Assembly: GCA_030410095.1 (NCBI GenBank)
Contig: JAUFRC010000001.1
Span: 1,934,501 to 1,998,500 of the forward strand
From: Paracoccus cavernae
GTDB lineage: Bacteria; Pseudomonadota; Alphaproteobacteria; Rhodobacterales; Rhodobacteraceae
Length of the DNA: 64,000 nucleotides
Direction of reading: 5' to 3'
Shown piece after piece: positions 31,578 through 40,508 of the stretch (positions are counted from its first letter, which is position 1; every line of letters begins with the position of its first letter). Both the position numbers and the translations under genes were made by a program. A model generated the notes under the pieces. The model ran no database searches. It was not told where the DNA came from and was given only the letters and a program-made list of their open reading frames with translations.

Positions 31578-32057
31578 TTAGCGGGCGGCGTCGACCGCAG
31601 CGGCGGTGGTGTTGACCGCGCTGTTGCCTGCGGCGACCATGCTGGCCGGACGGCCGGGCTCGAAGGTCAGATAGGTCGGGCCGCTGATCTTGAGCACGCC
31701 GCCGTCATAGGTGATGCCGGTCGCGCCCTGCAGCGCCTGCAGGTAACGGCCCTCGAGACCCTTGTGCGCGGGGCAAGCCGCGCGCGACGAGACCATCGGG
31801 CCAAGCTGGAAGGCCGGCGGAACGGCGGTCTGGCTGGCGCTGTAGCTGTTGCACGGGCCCTGACCCGAGATCGAGCCGTCGGCCGCGATCGTCAGCAGCA
31901 CGTCGCGCGTCGGGACCGCATCGGCGCCAATGCCCACCAGAACGAAATCGCCGGTCGGAACCGCACCCGGCGCGCCAGCCGTGGTGCCGGTCGGCTCACA
32001 AGCGGCAAGGCCAAGAACTGCAGCGGCGGCTGCGGAAAGGGCGAGAATGCGGTTCAT
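31578..32057 (-). CDS. META-domain lipoprotein
   Basis: 159 residues with a lipoprotein signal: hydrophobic h-region AAAAAVLGLAAC with the lipobox LAAC and Cys at position 20. The mature part carries a META/HslJ-like domain, with GDFVLVGIGADAV, the conserved GQGPCNSYSA and RAACPAHKGLEGRYLQALQ segments. META proteins are outer-membrane or periplasmic proteins of uncertain role, linked to heat and novobiocin resistance in E. coli HslJ. Convergent with recO, 7 nt apart, so the two transcripts may overlap. Confidence 0.85.
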   Translation of the reverse strand: MNRILALSAAAAAVLGLAACEPTGTTAGAPGAVPTGDFVLVGIGADAVPTRDVLLTIAADGSISGQGPCNSYSASQTAVPPAFQLGPMVSSRAACPAHKGLEGRYLQALQGATGITYDGGVLKISGPTYLTFEPGRPASMVAAGNSAVNTTAAAVDAAR

Positions 32058-32138
32058 TTATGACTCCGTTGCGTCCTGAATTTTTGGCCCAACCTTCGGG
32101 CGCTGCGCAAGTTCCCATGAAATCGAACGAAAATCCAG

Positions 32139-33835
32139 TTATCCCAGCAAACGCCGCGCAATGACTTGCGCCTGTATCTCCGCCGCACCCTCGAAGATGT
32201 TGAGGATCCGCGCATCGCAGAGCACGCGGCTGATCGCATATTCCAGCGCGAAACCGTTTCCTCCGTGGATTTGCAAGGCGTTATCGGCTGCCGACCATGC
32301 CACGCGCGCGCCCAGAAGCTTGGCCATGCCTGCCTCGAGATCGCAGCGGCGATCGTGGTCTTTCTGCCACGCCGAGTAATAGGTCAGCTGGCGCGCAATC
32401 ATGATTTCGACTGCCATCAGCGCCAGTTTGTCGGCCACGCGCGGGAAGGCGACCAGCGCTTTGCCGAACTGTTTGCGGTCGAGCGCATAGCGCAGGCCCA
32501 ACTCCAAAGCCGATTGCGCAACCCCGATCGCCCGCGCCGCCGTCTGGATGCGCGCCGATCGAAGGTCTGCATCAGCTGTTTGAAGCCCTGCCCCTCGACG
32601 CCCCCAGAAGGTTCTCGGCCTTGACCTTGAACCCGTCGAAGCCGAGTTCGTATTCCTTCATGCCGCGATAGCCCAGAACCTCGATCTCGCCGCCGGTCAT
32701 GCCTGCGGTCGGGAAAGGCTCGGCCTCGGTGCCCGGCGTCTTTTCGGCCAGAAACATCGACAGGCCGCGGTAATCGCTGGTCTCGGGATCGGTGCGCGCG
32801 AGCAGCGTCATGACATGGGTGCGCGCGGCATGGGTGATCCAGGTCTTGTTGCCCGTCACGCTGTATTCGTCGCCTTCGCGCACCGCCCGCGTGCGCAGGC
32901 TGCCCAGATCGGAGCCGGTATTGGGTTCGGTAAAGACCGCTGTCGGAAGGATCTCGCCCGAGGCGAGCGCGGGCAGCCATTGCGCCTTTTGCGCCTCGGT
33001 GCCGCCGCCGATGATCAGCTCCGCCGCGATTTCCGAACGCGTCCCGAGCGAGCCCACGCCGATATAGCCGCGCGAGAGTTCTTCCGACACCACCACCATC
33101 GAGGCTTTGGAAAGCCCGAGCCCGCCGAATTCCTCGGGGATGGTCAGGCCGAAAACGCCCAACTCGGCCAGTTCGGTGATGATCTCCATCGGGATCAACT
33201 GGTCGTCGAGGTGCCATTGATGCGCATTGGGGACGACGCGGTCATCGGCATAGCGGCGGAACTGGTCGCGGATCATCTCGAGATCCTCGTCGAGGCCCGT
33301 CGCCCCGAAGGTCGCACGGCCGTGGTTCTCCTGCATGAGGAGACCAGAGCCGCGCGGGCTTGCGGATTGTTGCCACGCATCAGCACCCGCGCATCATTCG
33401 AGGGCTGCCAATCGATCCCCAGATCCGAAAGCCGCGCGAATTCGGTCTGGCTCATCGGAATGCCGCCCGCGATCTGGGTCAGATATTCGCCGGTCCCGAT
33501 CGCGAAAATCAGCCGCTCCATCGCAGCGAACTTGCCTTCGCCGTCCAGACGTTCGGCCCAGGCGACCATCTGGCGCAGCGATCGACATAGGTCGCGAGCC
33601 AGGACAGGGCATGGGCGGCATGCTGGTGCTCTTCGATCAGCGCCGCCTCGGGCTTGCCCTTGGGGGCGACGACGGCGAGCAAGGCCTCGCGGCCGCGTGC
33701 CTGCAGCGCCTCGACTTCGGGGAGGATGCTCCGCGCCAGCGCCAGAGTTTCAAGATCCGGTGCAGCAGATGCGGCAGGATGGGCGGCAACATTGGTAGTG
33801 GCGGTCTGGGCAGCAGTCACGGTCATGGCAATCAT
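32139..33835 (-). CDS. mcd: Acyl-CoA dehydrogenase, probably (2S)-methylsuccinyl-CoA dehydrogenase Mcd, four frame breaks
   Basis: Flavoprotein dehydrogenase of about 566 residues, longer than ordinary acyl-CoA dehydrogenases because of a roughly 150-residue N-terminal extension ([36 protein letters not shown]). This layout matches Mcd of the ethylmalonyl-CoA pathway. The core has [53 protein letters not shown] and [20 protein letters not shown]. Breaks: 33580-33584 and 32557-32561 (both GATCG for GATTCG), near 33339 (C3 to C2) and 32601-32605 (G6 to G5). No other ethylmalonyl-CoA pathway gene is in view, so the exact substrate is inferred. Confidence 0.78.
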
Positions 33836-34033
33836 CCCTTGCGGCGTTGCAGCAATTTCTAGCCCCTTCGCAACCGCAGCGCAACTATCATGCTAAAATT
33901 ATATCAATGACGCACGAATATGACTTTCGCGCCACCGCGCCCGCGCGATCCGCCGCCACACTTGGAAGGACCGCCCTGCAGGTGTATCGCTATGACATCC
34001 TTGCCCAACCAGCGCGAAAGCCAGAGCCGCCCC

Positions 34034-35176
34034 ATGCATATCGACGCCGCCGACCTTACCGCCCAACTGATCCGCTGCCCCTCGGTCACGCCCGAAGAAG
34101 GCGGCGCGCTCGTGCTGCTCGAAGAGCTGCTTTGCGAGGCGGGCTTTGTCACGCATCGGGTCGACCGCAACGGCACGCCGAATCTCTTTGCACGCAAGGG
34201 GCCCAAAGGCGCGCCGCGGACCTTCGGTTTCAACGGCCATACCGACGTCGTGCCGCCCGGAGACGCGGCAAGCTGGACCCATCCGCCCTTCTCGGGCGCG
34301 GAGATCGACGGGATGATCTGGGGGCGCGGCGCGACCGATATGAAATCGGGGGTCGCGGCCTTTACCGCCGCCGCGATCGATATGGCGGAGAGCCTGCCCG
34401 AAGACGGCGCGCTGATCCTGACCATCACCGGCGACGAGGAAGGCCCCAGCCGTGACGGCACCGTGGCGCTTCTGGACTGGATGCGCGCCGAGGGCGAGCG
34501 GATGTCGGTCTGCATCGTCGGCGAACCATCGAACCCCAATGTCATGGGCGAGATGATGAAGATCGGCCGGCGCGGCTCGATCAACTTCAAGATCTCGGTC
34601 AAGGGCGTGCAGGGCCATGCCGCCTATCCGCATCTGGTGAAGAACCCGCTTCATGCGCTGGTACGCTATCTGGGCGAGCTGACAGCCGAGCCGCTGGATC
34701 AGGGCACCGCGCATTTCGAGCCCTCGGGGCTGCAGGTGACTTCGATCGATTGCGGCAACAAGACGACGAATGTCGTGCCCGAACGCGCCACCGCGCTGCT
34801 CAACATCCGTTTCAACGATGCCCATAGCAGCGAAAGCCTTGTTGCGGATCTGACCGCCCGCGCCAAACGCATCGAGACCGAGACCGGCGTCGAATTCGCG
34901 CTGGAAAGCGATTGCTCCGGCGAAAGCTTCGTCACCGAGCCCGGTCCCTTCGTCGATCTGGTGCGCGCGGTGGTTTCCCGTGAAACCGGCGTGACGCCGG
35001 TGCTGTCGACCGGTGGCGGCACCTCGGATGCGCGCTTCGTGCAAAATCACTGTCCGGTCCTTGAATTCGGCCTCGTGGGTCGTTTCATGCATGAGGTCGA
35101 CGAGCGTGTCCCTGCCGAGCAGGTGCGCCAGCTCGCGCGGATTTATCGCGCGGTTCTAGATGGGTATTTTGCATGA
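34034..35176 (+). CDS. dapE: Succinyl-diaminopimelate desuccinylase DapE
   Basis: Zinc amidohydrolase in lysine and meso-DAP synthesis. Intact 380 residues. Metal ligands and catalytic residues are in GFNGHTDVVPPGD, WGRGATDMKSGVAAF, TGDEEGPSRDGT and LSTGGGTSDARF; the start ATG 34034 (MHIDAADLTAQLIRCPSVTP) matches the family N-terminus, although an in-frame ATG lies upstream at 33992. Divergent from mcd across about 198 nt. Stop overlaps the next gene (ATGA). Confidence 0.95.
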   Translation: MHIDAADLTAQLIRCPSVTPEEGGALVLLEELLCEAGFVTHRVDRNGTPNLFARKGPKGAPRTFGFNGHTDVVPPGDAASWTHPPFSGAEIDGMIWGRGATDMKSGVAAFTAAAIDMAESLPEDGALILTITGDEEGPSRDGTVALLDWMRAEGERMSVCIVGEPSNPNVMGEMMKIGRRGSINFKISVKGVQGHAAYPHLVKNPLHALVRYLGELTAEPLDQGTAHFEPSGLQVTSIDCGNKTTNVVPERATALLNIRFNDAHSSESLVADLTARAKRIETETGVEFALESDCSGESFVTEPGPFVDLVRAVVSRETGVTPVLSTGGGTSDARFVQNHCPVLEFGLVGRFMHEVDERVPAEQVRQLARIYRAVLDGYFA

Positions 35177-35589
35177 TAGAGAAAACCACCGACCTCGAGA
35201 CCTGCATGGCGATCCGGCTGAAGGTTTTCGTCGAAGAGCAGCATGTTCCGGTCGAAGAAGAGCGCGACGCCCATGACGAGACCGCCACCCATCTGCTGGC
35301 CGTGGTCGACGGGCAGGCTTTGGGCACGGCGCGGATCCTGCGCGACGGTACGACCGGAAAGATCGGGCGGGTGGCGGTTTTGCCACAGGCGCGCGGCACC
35401 GGACTTGGCGCGGCGCTGATCCGCGCGGCTCTGGTCGAGCTGCGGGCCACGCCCGGCGTGACGCGGGCCAAGCTGGGTGCCCAGACCCATGCCATCGGCT
35501 TTTACGAGAAGCTGGGCTTTGCGGCCTATGGTCCCGAATATCTGGACGCGGGCATTCCCCACCGCGACATGGCGCTGGATCTCGCATGA
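35173..35589 (+). CDS. GNAT-family N-acetyltransferase
   Basis: 138 residues of GNAT fold, similar to YjcF/ElaA-like proteins: RLKVFVEEQHVPVEEERD, the acetyl-CoA site LPQARGTGLGAALIRAAL (R/QxxGxG/A pattern) and GFYEKLGFAAYGPEYLDAGI. The substrate cannot be told. ATG overlaps the dapE stop and its own stop overlaps the next start (ATGA-type, 35586), so dapE, this gene and the next form one translational chain. Confidence 0.85.
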   Translation: MIEKTTDLETCMAIRLKVFVEEQHVPVEEERDAHDETATHLLAVVDGQALGTARILRDGTTGKIGRVAVLPQARGTGLGAALIRAALVELRATPGVTRAKLGAQTHAIGFYEKLGFAAYGPEYLDAGIPHRDMALDLA

Positions 35590-36097
35590 TCCGCCCCGCC
35601 CTTGCCGAGCAGCTCCGGCCCTGGCGCGAGGTCATCTCGGCGCTTGTCTGTCTGGTTTTCGGGATCTGGGTTTCGCCAAGGGCGGCTATGTTTTCTGGCC
35701 GCTCGGCGGGGCAATCATGGCGGTTTCCGCGATATGGGGGCTGAATGCGCGCCGCCAGATGCGCTTTCGTCGCACCATCGCCGCACCCGGTCTGGTCGAG
35801 GTCGACGAGGGCGCGGTGCGCTTTTTCGCGGCCCGTGCCCTGGGTGGCGAGATCGGTCTTCGCGATCTGGTCGAGGTCAGGCTTTTGGTCCTGTCGGGGC
35901 GCAGCCATTGGCGGCTGAAAAGCGCGGACGGGCAGGCCCTGCTCATCCCCGTCGATTCTGCCGGAGCCGAGCAATTGGCCAATGCTTTCGCCACGCTTCC
36001 GGGCGTCGATATGGGGCGATTTTCTGCCGCTTTGCAGTGGAATGGCCCTTCGGTGCAAACCGTTTGGACGAGGCCGGAGCGCGCCCGCTTGACTTGA
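35586..36097 (+). CDS. Hypothetical membrane protein with PH-like tail, one frame break
   Basis: 170 residues after repair. Two hydrophobic segments (VISALVCLVFGIWVF and YVFWPLGGAIMAVSAIWGL) are followed by a basic hinge and a soluble beta-rich part (GLVEVDEGAVRFFAARALGGEIGLRDLVEVRLLV), which looks like the membrane-protein-plus-PH-like layout seen in several bacterial families. I do not recognise a named family. The frame breaks at the T3 run 35671-35673 (T4 to T3; GIWVFAKGGYVFW restored). It overlaps the GNAT stop and precedes gshA by 50 nt. Confidence 0.6.
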
Positions 36098-36147
36098 CCG
36101 TGCCGAGTTGCCACCTGTGGCCTTAGACGGCAATTGAAAGGCCACCG

Positions 36148-37516
36148 ATGTCCATTCCTCAACAGGGCGGCGGCCCGATCGAACGACCCGAACAGCTTGC
36201 TGATTACATCGCCTCGGGCGAAAAGCCGCGCGAAGATTGGCGGATCGGAACCGAGCACGAGAAGTTCGGCTATACGACCGCGGATTACAAACCCTTCCCT
36301 ATGACGGCGATGCCTCGATCAAGGCGATGCTCGAAGGGCTCCAGCAGCGTTTCGGCTGGGAGCCGGTGCTTGAAGCCGGTCACATCATCGGGCTGACGCG
36401 CAACGGCGCCAATGTCAGCCTCGAGCCGGGTGGCCAGCTGGAGCTGTCGGGCGCCCCGCTCGAGACGATCCACCAGACCTGTGACGAGGTGAACCAGCAT
36501 CTCGTCGAGGTTAAAGAGATCGCGGGCAAGATCGGCGCGGGCTTTATCGGCCTTGGTGCCGCGCCCGTCTGGTCGCTGAAGGAAATGCCGATGATGCCCA
36601 AGGGGCGTTACCGGCTGATGACCGATTACATGACCCGCGTCGGCACGATGGGTCAGGACATGATGTACCGGACCTGTACGGTTCAGGTGAACCTCGATTT
36701 CGGCTCGGAAGCCGATATGGTCCAGAAACTGCGCGTGGCGCTGGCGCTCCAGCCGGTCGCGACCGCGCTTTTCGCCAATTCGCCCTTCCTCGACAACAAG
36801 CCCAACGGCATGAAGAGCTGGCGCGCGAACATCTGGCAGCACCTTGACGACGCGCGCACCGGCATGCTGCCTTTCGCCTTTGAAGACGGCATGGGCTACG
36901 AGCGTTGGGTCGATTACGTTCTCGATGTGCCGATGTATTTCGTCTACCGCGACGGCAAATATATCAATGCCTTGGGCCAGAGCTTCCGCGATTTCCTCAA
37001 GGGAAACTGCCGGCGCTTCCGGGCGAGATCCCGACGCTCTCGGACTGGGCCGACCATATGACGACGGTCTTCCCCGAGGCGCGCGTCAAGAAATTCATCG
37101 AGATGCGCGGTGCCGACGGCGGCCCGTGGCGCCGCCTGTGCGCGCTTCCCGCGCTCTGGGTCGGTCTTTTGTACGATCAGGGTGCGCTCGATGCGGCTTG
37201 GGATCTGGTCAAGGGCTGGGATAACGAAACCCGCGAGGAACTCCGTCGCGGCGCATCGCGCCTCGCCCTCGATGCCGAGGTCGGCGCGATCAAGATGCGC
37301 GATCTGGCGCGTCAGGTCCTCGACATCTCCGAGGCGGGTCTCAAGGCGCGCGCCAAGCCCGGCGCGGGCGGTTTGGTCCCCGATGAATCACATTTCCTTA
37401 ATACCTTGCGGGAAAGCGTGGACACCGGCCGCATTCCAGCCGATGAACTGCTGGAAAAATACAATGGCGACTGGGCACGCGACCTGACCCGCATCTATGC
37501 GGAGTACAGCTACTAA
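36148..37516 (+). CDS. gshA: Glutamate--cysteine ligase (plant-type GshA), two frame breaks
   Basis: First step of glutathione synthesis. It is the type 2 / plant-like GCL common in alphaproteobacteria: DWRIGTEHEKFGYTTAD, NGANVSLEPGGQLELSGAP, MMPKGRYRLMTDYM, CTVQVNLDFGSEADM and FANSPFLDNKPNGMKSWRA. The frame breaks at 36297-36299 (C3 to C2... restored KPFPYDGDASI) and 37001-37003 (G4 to G3; FLKGKLPALPGEIPT). Repaired length is 456 residues, usual for the family. Confidence 0.94.
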
Positions 37517-37529
37517 GGGACTGACGATC

Positions 37530-38538
37530 ATGCGACACTTCTTCATCACCAGTTTCGAACGTCTGATGAACGTGATGGTGGTGTTGACCGGTTTGGCCAT
37601 TCTTGCTCTCGCGGGCAAGATGGCCATGGACGCCAAGGGAATACCGAGCAGCTGCTTTACGCGGCGCTTGTCCTCTTGGGCGGCTTCGTCGTGCTGATCA
37701 CCTTTGCCGGTAGCGCCTATCTGGCGATCGCCAACCACAAAACGCTGCGCCGCATGGCCACGCTGGTCGAAACCGGCGGCCGTGCGGCCAAGCCGCTGAC
37801 CGCGACCCGCAGCCGCGAGCTGCCCGCACGCCGCGTCGCCCAATCCCAGCCCGCCCCCTCCATGACGAGCCCTTCGAGGAAGACGAGGCCGCCGTTGCGC
37901 CGCCCGCGGCAGCCCCGCCCCCGTTCGTCATGCGCCGGTGATGCGCGCGCCCGCCAAAGCCGCCGCATCTGCAACTGCGCAGCCTCCCGTCGCAAAAGCT
38001 GCAGCCAAGCCCGCCTTCAGCCGCCAGATGCCGGTGATGCGCGCCCAAACCGAAGCGCCGGTGCCCGATCAGCAAATGCCGGAGAGCAACGTCTGGCACG
38101 AACCGCAACCGCAACCTGTCGCCCCGAGCCAATCGCGCATGGCGGCCGAGATGCAGGCCTACGACGACAGCGTTCTCGCGGCGCCCCACGTCGCGGCACC
38201 GCAGCAGGCCCCGCTCCGCAGCGCCCATCAGCCTGTGCCCGTCTATGACGACGCCTCCCACGAGGCCCAGCCCGCAGCTGTCTTCAGCGGCCGCGCAATG
38301 CCCAAAGCGAGAGTGGCCGCCGAAGCACCGGCGCAGTCGCCCGTCTTCAGCCAACCGGCCCTTGGCGCGCATCCGCGTGCGGGCGGCTCGCCCCATGGCC
38401 AGCCCTCTGCAGCCGCGCCTGCCGTGCAGGCACCGCACCAGCCCGCAGCAGCCCAGCCGGTCGCGCAGCCGGCCCATCAGCCAGGCAGCACCGCGCAAAA
38501 GCGGGCGGCTGGTCGCCGACCGCCGCCCTGCCCGTTAG
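37530..38538 (+). CDS. Membrane-anchored Pro/Ala/Gln-rich hypothetical protein, several frame breaks
   Basis: N-terminal part has two hydrophobic segments (LMNVMVVLTGLAILALAG and, after repair, YAALVLLGGFVVLITFAGSAYLAI), then a basic cytoplasmic stretch and about 200 residues of low-complexity Pro, Ala, Gln, His and Arg. Breaks are at 37637-37639 (G4 to G3), 37854-37858 and 37918-37922 (C6 to C5 each). The C-terminus is unsure: the repaired frame runs on to 38660 over the convergent gene, while a stop at 38538 gives the better tail GRLVADRRPAR. No family recognised. Starts 13 nt after gshA. Confidence 0.55.
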
Positions 38539-38592
38539 AATTGCCGCTGAGCGCGGGCCCCTGCAAGCGGGCCCGAGCTGTTCCACGTCCGA

Positions 38593-39033
38593 TCAGCTGG
38601 CGCGGGGTGCTTCGATATCGCCGGAGGTTGCGGTCCCGCGCGCCTGATTGCCGCGCATGAACTCGTCGAACTCGGCCTTATCTTTCGCTTCGCGCAGCTT
38701 TTGCAGGAAGTCGACGAATTGGTGGTGCTCGTCCTCGAGCCGTTTCAGCGTCTCGTCGCGGTAGGCGTCAAAGGCCGAATTGCCGGTCGTTTGCGCGAAA
38801 AGATGGGACGATCCGCGCGCGGAATGGTTGCGTTTCGAACAGAACATGCGCTTGCTCCAGATCAGATAACCGAGAATGGCCAGACCCACCGGCCAGAACA
38901 GGATGAAGCCCAGCACCATCGTGGCCAGCCAGGCAAACTTGCCGCGCTCGTCAAGCCAGTCGCGGGCGCGGATAAAGGGCGTCGTCAGTCCGGGTCGCGC
39001 GTTACCGACCCAATCCGAGGCAGGGTAGTTCAT
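38593..39033 (-). CDS. DUF2852 family membrane protein
   Basis: 146 residues, intact, from ATG 39033 (preceded by AGGAAGG). One long hydrophobic region (WLATMVLGFILFWPVGLAILGYLIW) is followed by a soluble part ending in a coiled, charged segment RDETLKRLEDEHHQFVDFLQ and LREAKDKAEFDEFM, which is the DUF2852 signature. Role unknown. A perfect palindrome (39062-39084) overlaps the predicted -10 of its promoter, and a TetR-family gene lies just upstream on the same strand, so it is probably repressor-controlled. Confidence 0.85.
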   Translation of the reverse strand: MNYPASDWVGNARPGLTTPFIRARDWLDERGKFAWLATMVLGFILFWPVGLAILGYLIWSKRMFCSKRNHSARGSSHLFAQTTGNSAFDAYRDETLKRLEDEHHQFVDFLQKLREAKDKAEFDEFMRGNQARGTATSGDIEAPRAS

Positions 39034-39061
39034 CGTCAAACCTTCCTTCTTTGCGGGATCA

Positions 39062-39084
39062 CTATGTTAATCACATTAACATAG
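39062..39084. promoter_or_regulatory. Perfect 10-3-10 palindrome, candidate TetR operator
   Basis: CTATGTTAAT and ATTAACATAG flank the centre CAC as a perfect inverted repeat. It sits 28 nt before the DUF2852 start codon. On the minus strand TTGAAC (39109-39104) and TCTATG (39085-39080), spaced by 18, could be the -35 and -10; the palindrome would overlap the -10. The AT-rich sequence stands out in a GC-rich genome. Confidence 0.7.
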
Positions 39085-39174
39085 ATGGGAAGGATGCGGA
39101 CGGGTTCAATAAGTCTGCGCGAAAAAATCGGAGAGAGGATGGAAAACAGCCGCCGGCGGGCGGTAATGCGGCCG

Positions 39175-39773
39175 TTACGACGGAATGATGCCCAAACCGC
39201 GCAGATAGATCAGCACGCCGCTTTCAAGCATCTGCTCGGGGAATCGGGCTGTTCGCACCGGGTTTGCCGCGCGCGAACAGCTCGACCACACCATGGCTCA
39301 TGGCCCAGATATGGCTGGCGACCATGGTGGCGGGCGGGCGCTCGGCAGCGGGAAAGGGCAGGAAAAGCGCGCGGGCGGCATCGACCAGCACGGCTTGGGC
39401 GCGATGGGCCGCCTGCCCCGTCGCGGAATCGCCGCCAAAAGCCATGCCCGATCGAACATCGCCATATAGAGGCCCTTGCGCTCGCGGGCGAAGCGGAGAT
39501 AGGCCGCGCCGATCCGCTCCATCGCGCTCAGCGCCGAGGGGCGTCCCTCGTCGAAAGCGGCGGTCAGGCGGGTGGCGAATTCATCGAAACCTTGACGCGC
39601 GACTTCGGCCAAAGATCGTCGCGGCCCTCGAAATGGCGATAGACCGCCGCAGCGCTGACCCCGGCGAGACGCGCGGCCTCGGTCAGGGTGAAGGCCAGCG
39701 GGCCCTTGTCCTCGATGAGGGTGATCGTGGCATCGACAAGCGCCTGCCGGAGATTGCCGTGGTGATAGGCCAA
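39175..39773 (-). CDS. TetR-family transcriptional regulator, three frame breaks
   Basis: About 200 residues after repair. The N-terminal HTH reads LIEDKGPLAFTLTEAARLAGVSAAAVYRHFEGRDDLLAEVARQG; the C-terminal ligand domain has FARERKGLYMAMFDSGMAFG and ends SGVLIYLRGLGIIPS. No ATG is available, and TTG 39773 starts the expected MAYHHGNLRQALVDA. Breaks: 39611-39613 (T4 to T3), 39450-39454 (GATCG for GATTCG) and 39238-39241 (two C lost). It probably binds the palindrome at 39062-39084 and controls the DUF2852 gene; no autoregulatory copy of that site is seen before itself. Confidence 0.85.
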
Positions 39774-39780
39774 GACCGGC

Positions 39781-40058
39781 CTACATGCCTTCGCCGAAGT
39801 AATCGCCGACCAGCGAGGCCAAAGCCTGCGAGAGCTCTCCGGCCTGTTCGCCCTGTGCGGTGACGCGGATCGTGCTGCCGCGCGGCGCGGCCAGCATCAG
39901 CAAGCCCATGATCGAATCGCCCGAGACTTCCATCCCGTCCTTTTCGACCGTCACGCGCGCATCGAAACGCTCGACCGTTTCCACGAATTTCGCAGAGGCC
40001 CGCGCATGCAGGCCTTTTCGTTGATGATCTGGAGGTCTTGGGTAACGGCTTCGGTCAT
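39781..40058 (-). CDS. ptsH: Phosphocarrier protein HPr (regulatory PTS), one frame break
   Basis: Small phosphocarrier of the nitrogen/regulatory-type PTS. The active His is in EKGLHARASAKFVET, and the regulatory serine for HprK is in SGDSIMGLLMLAA. The frame breaks at 40011-40014 (G3 to G2), just at the active-site motif; repair gives MTEAVTQDLQIINEKGLHAR. Repaired length is 92 residues. Its ATG overlaps the stop of the EIIA gene (ATGA). No sugar EIIB or EIIC gene is near, in line with a regulatory rather than transport role. Confidence 0.93.
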
Positions 40059-40480
40059 GAAACCGCCCGGCTTGCAATGGGGACAACCTCGGCAGGGTCC
40101 ACATTGTAACTGTTGATATATTTGCGCCCCGCCTCTTTGGCGGCGGCAACGGCATCGCCGACCGACATTTGTCGCGACTTTGCCAGCTTCACCAGAAGGG
40201 GAAGGTTTGCCCCATACAGGATGGCGCGGTTCTTGGCCGTACAGGCCATCAGCGACAGGTTCGAGGGCGAGCCTCCGAACAGATCTGTCACGATAACGAC
40301 ACCGTCTCCGCTGTCTACTGAATCGGCAGCAGCGCAGATTTCGGCCTGTTTCAGGCCACGGTCGTGTTCTTCTTCAATGGTCACGGCACGGACGCCGTTT
40401 TGCGGCCCCACCACATGCTCCACGGCATGAAGATATTCGCGCGCAAGTCCACCATGACCTACGATGACGATTCCTATCAA
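40055..40480 (-). CDS. PTS EIIA component, mannose-type (ManX/EIIA-Man)
   Basis: About 141 residues: MIGIVIVGHGGLAREYL with the phospho-accepting His at position 9, then GVVIVTDLFGGSPSNLSLMA and a C-terminal NVDPAEVVPIASRAVS. It belongs to the stand-alone EIIA-Man proteins of alphaproteobacteria that take phosphate from HPr and act in regulation. The start is TTG 40480 with GGTGGA before it; an ATG further upstream in the same open frame would add a non-conserved tail. Between rapZ and ptsH, as expected. Confidence 0.9.
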   Translation of the reverse strand: MIGIVIVGHGGLAREYLHAVEHVVGPQNGVRAVTIEEEHDRGLKQAEICAAADSVDSGDGVVIVTDLFGGSPSNLSLMACTAKNRAILYGANLPLLVKLAKSRQMSVGDAVAAAKEAGRKYINSYNVDPAEVVPIASRAVS

Positions 40481-40508
40481 CTCGATCCACCACGTAGCGA
40501 CAGCCGGA

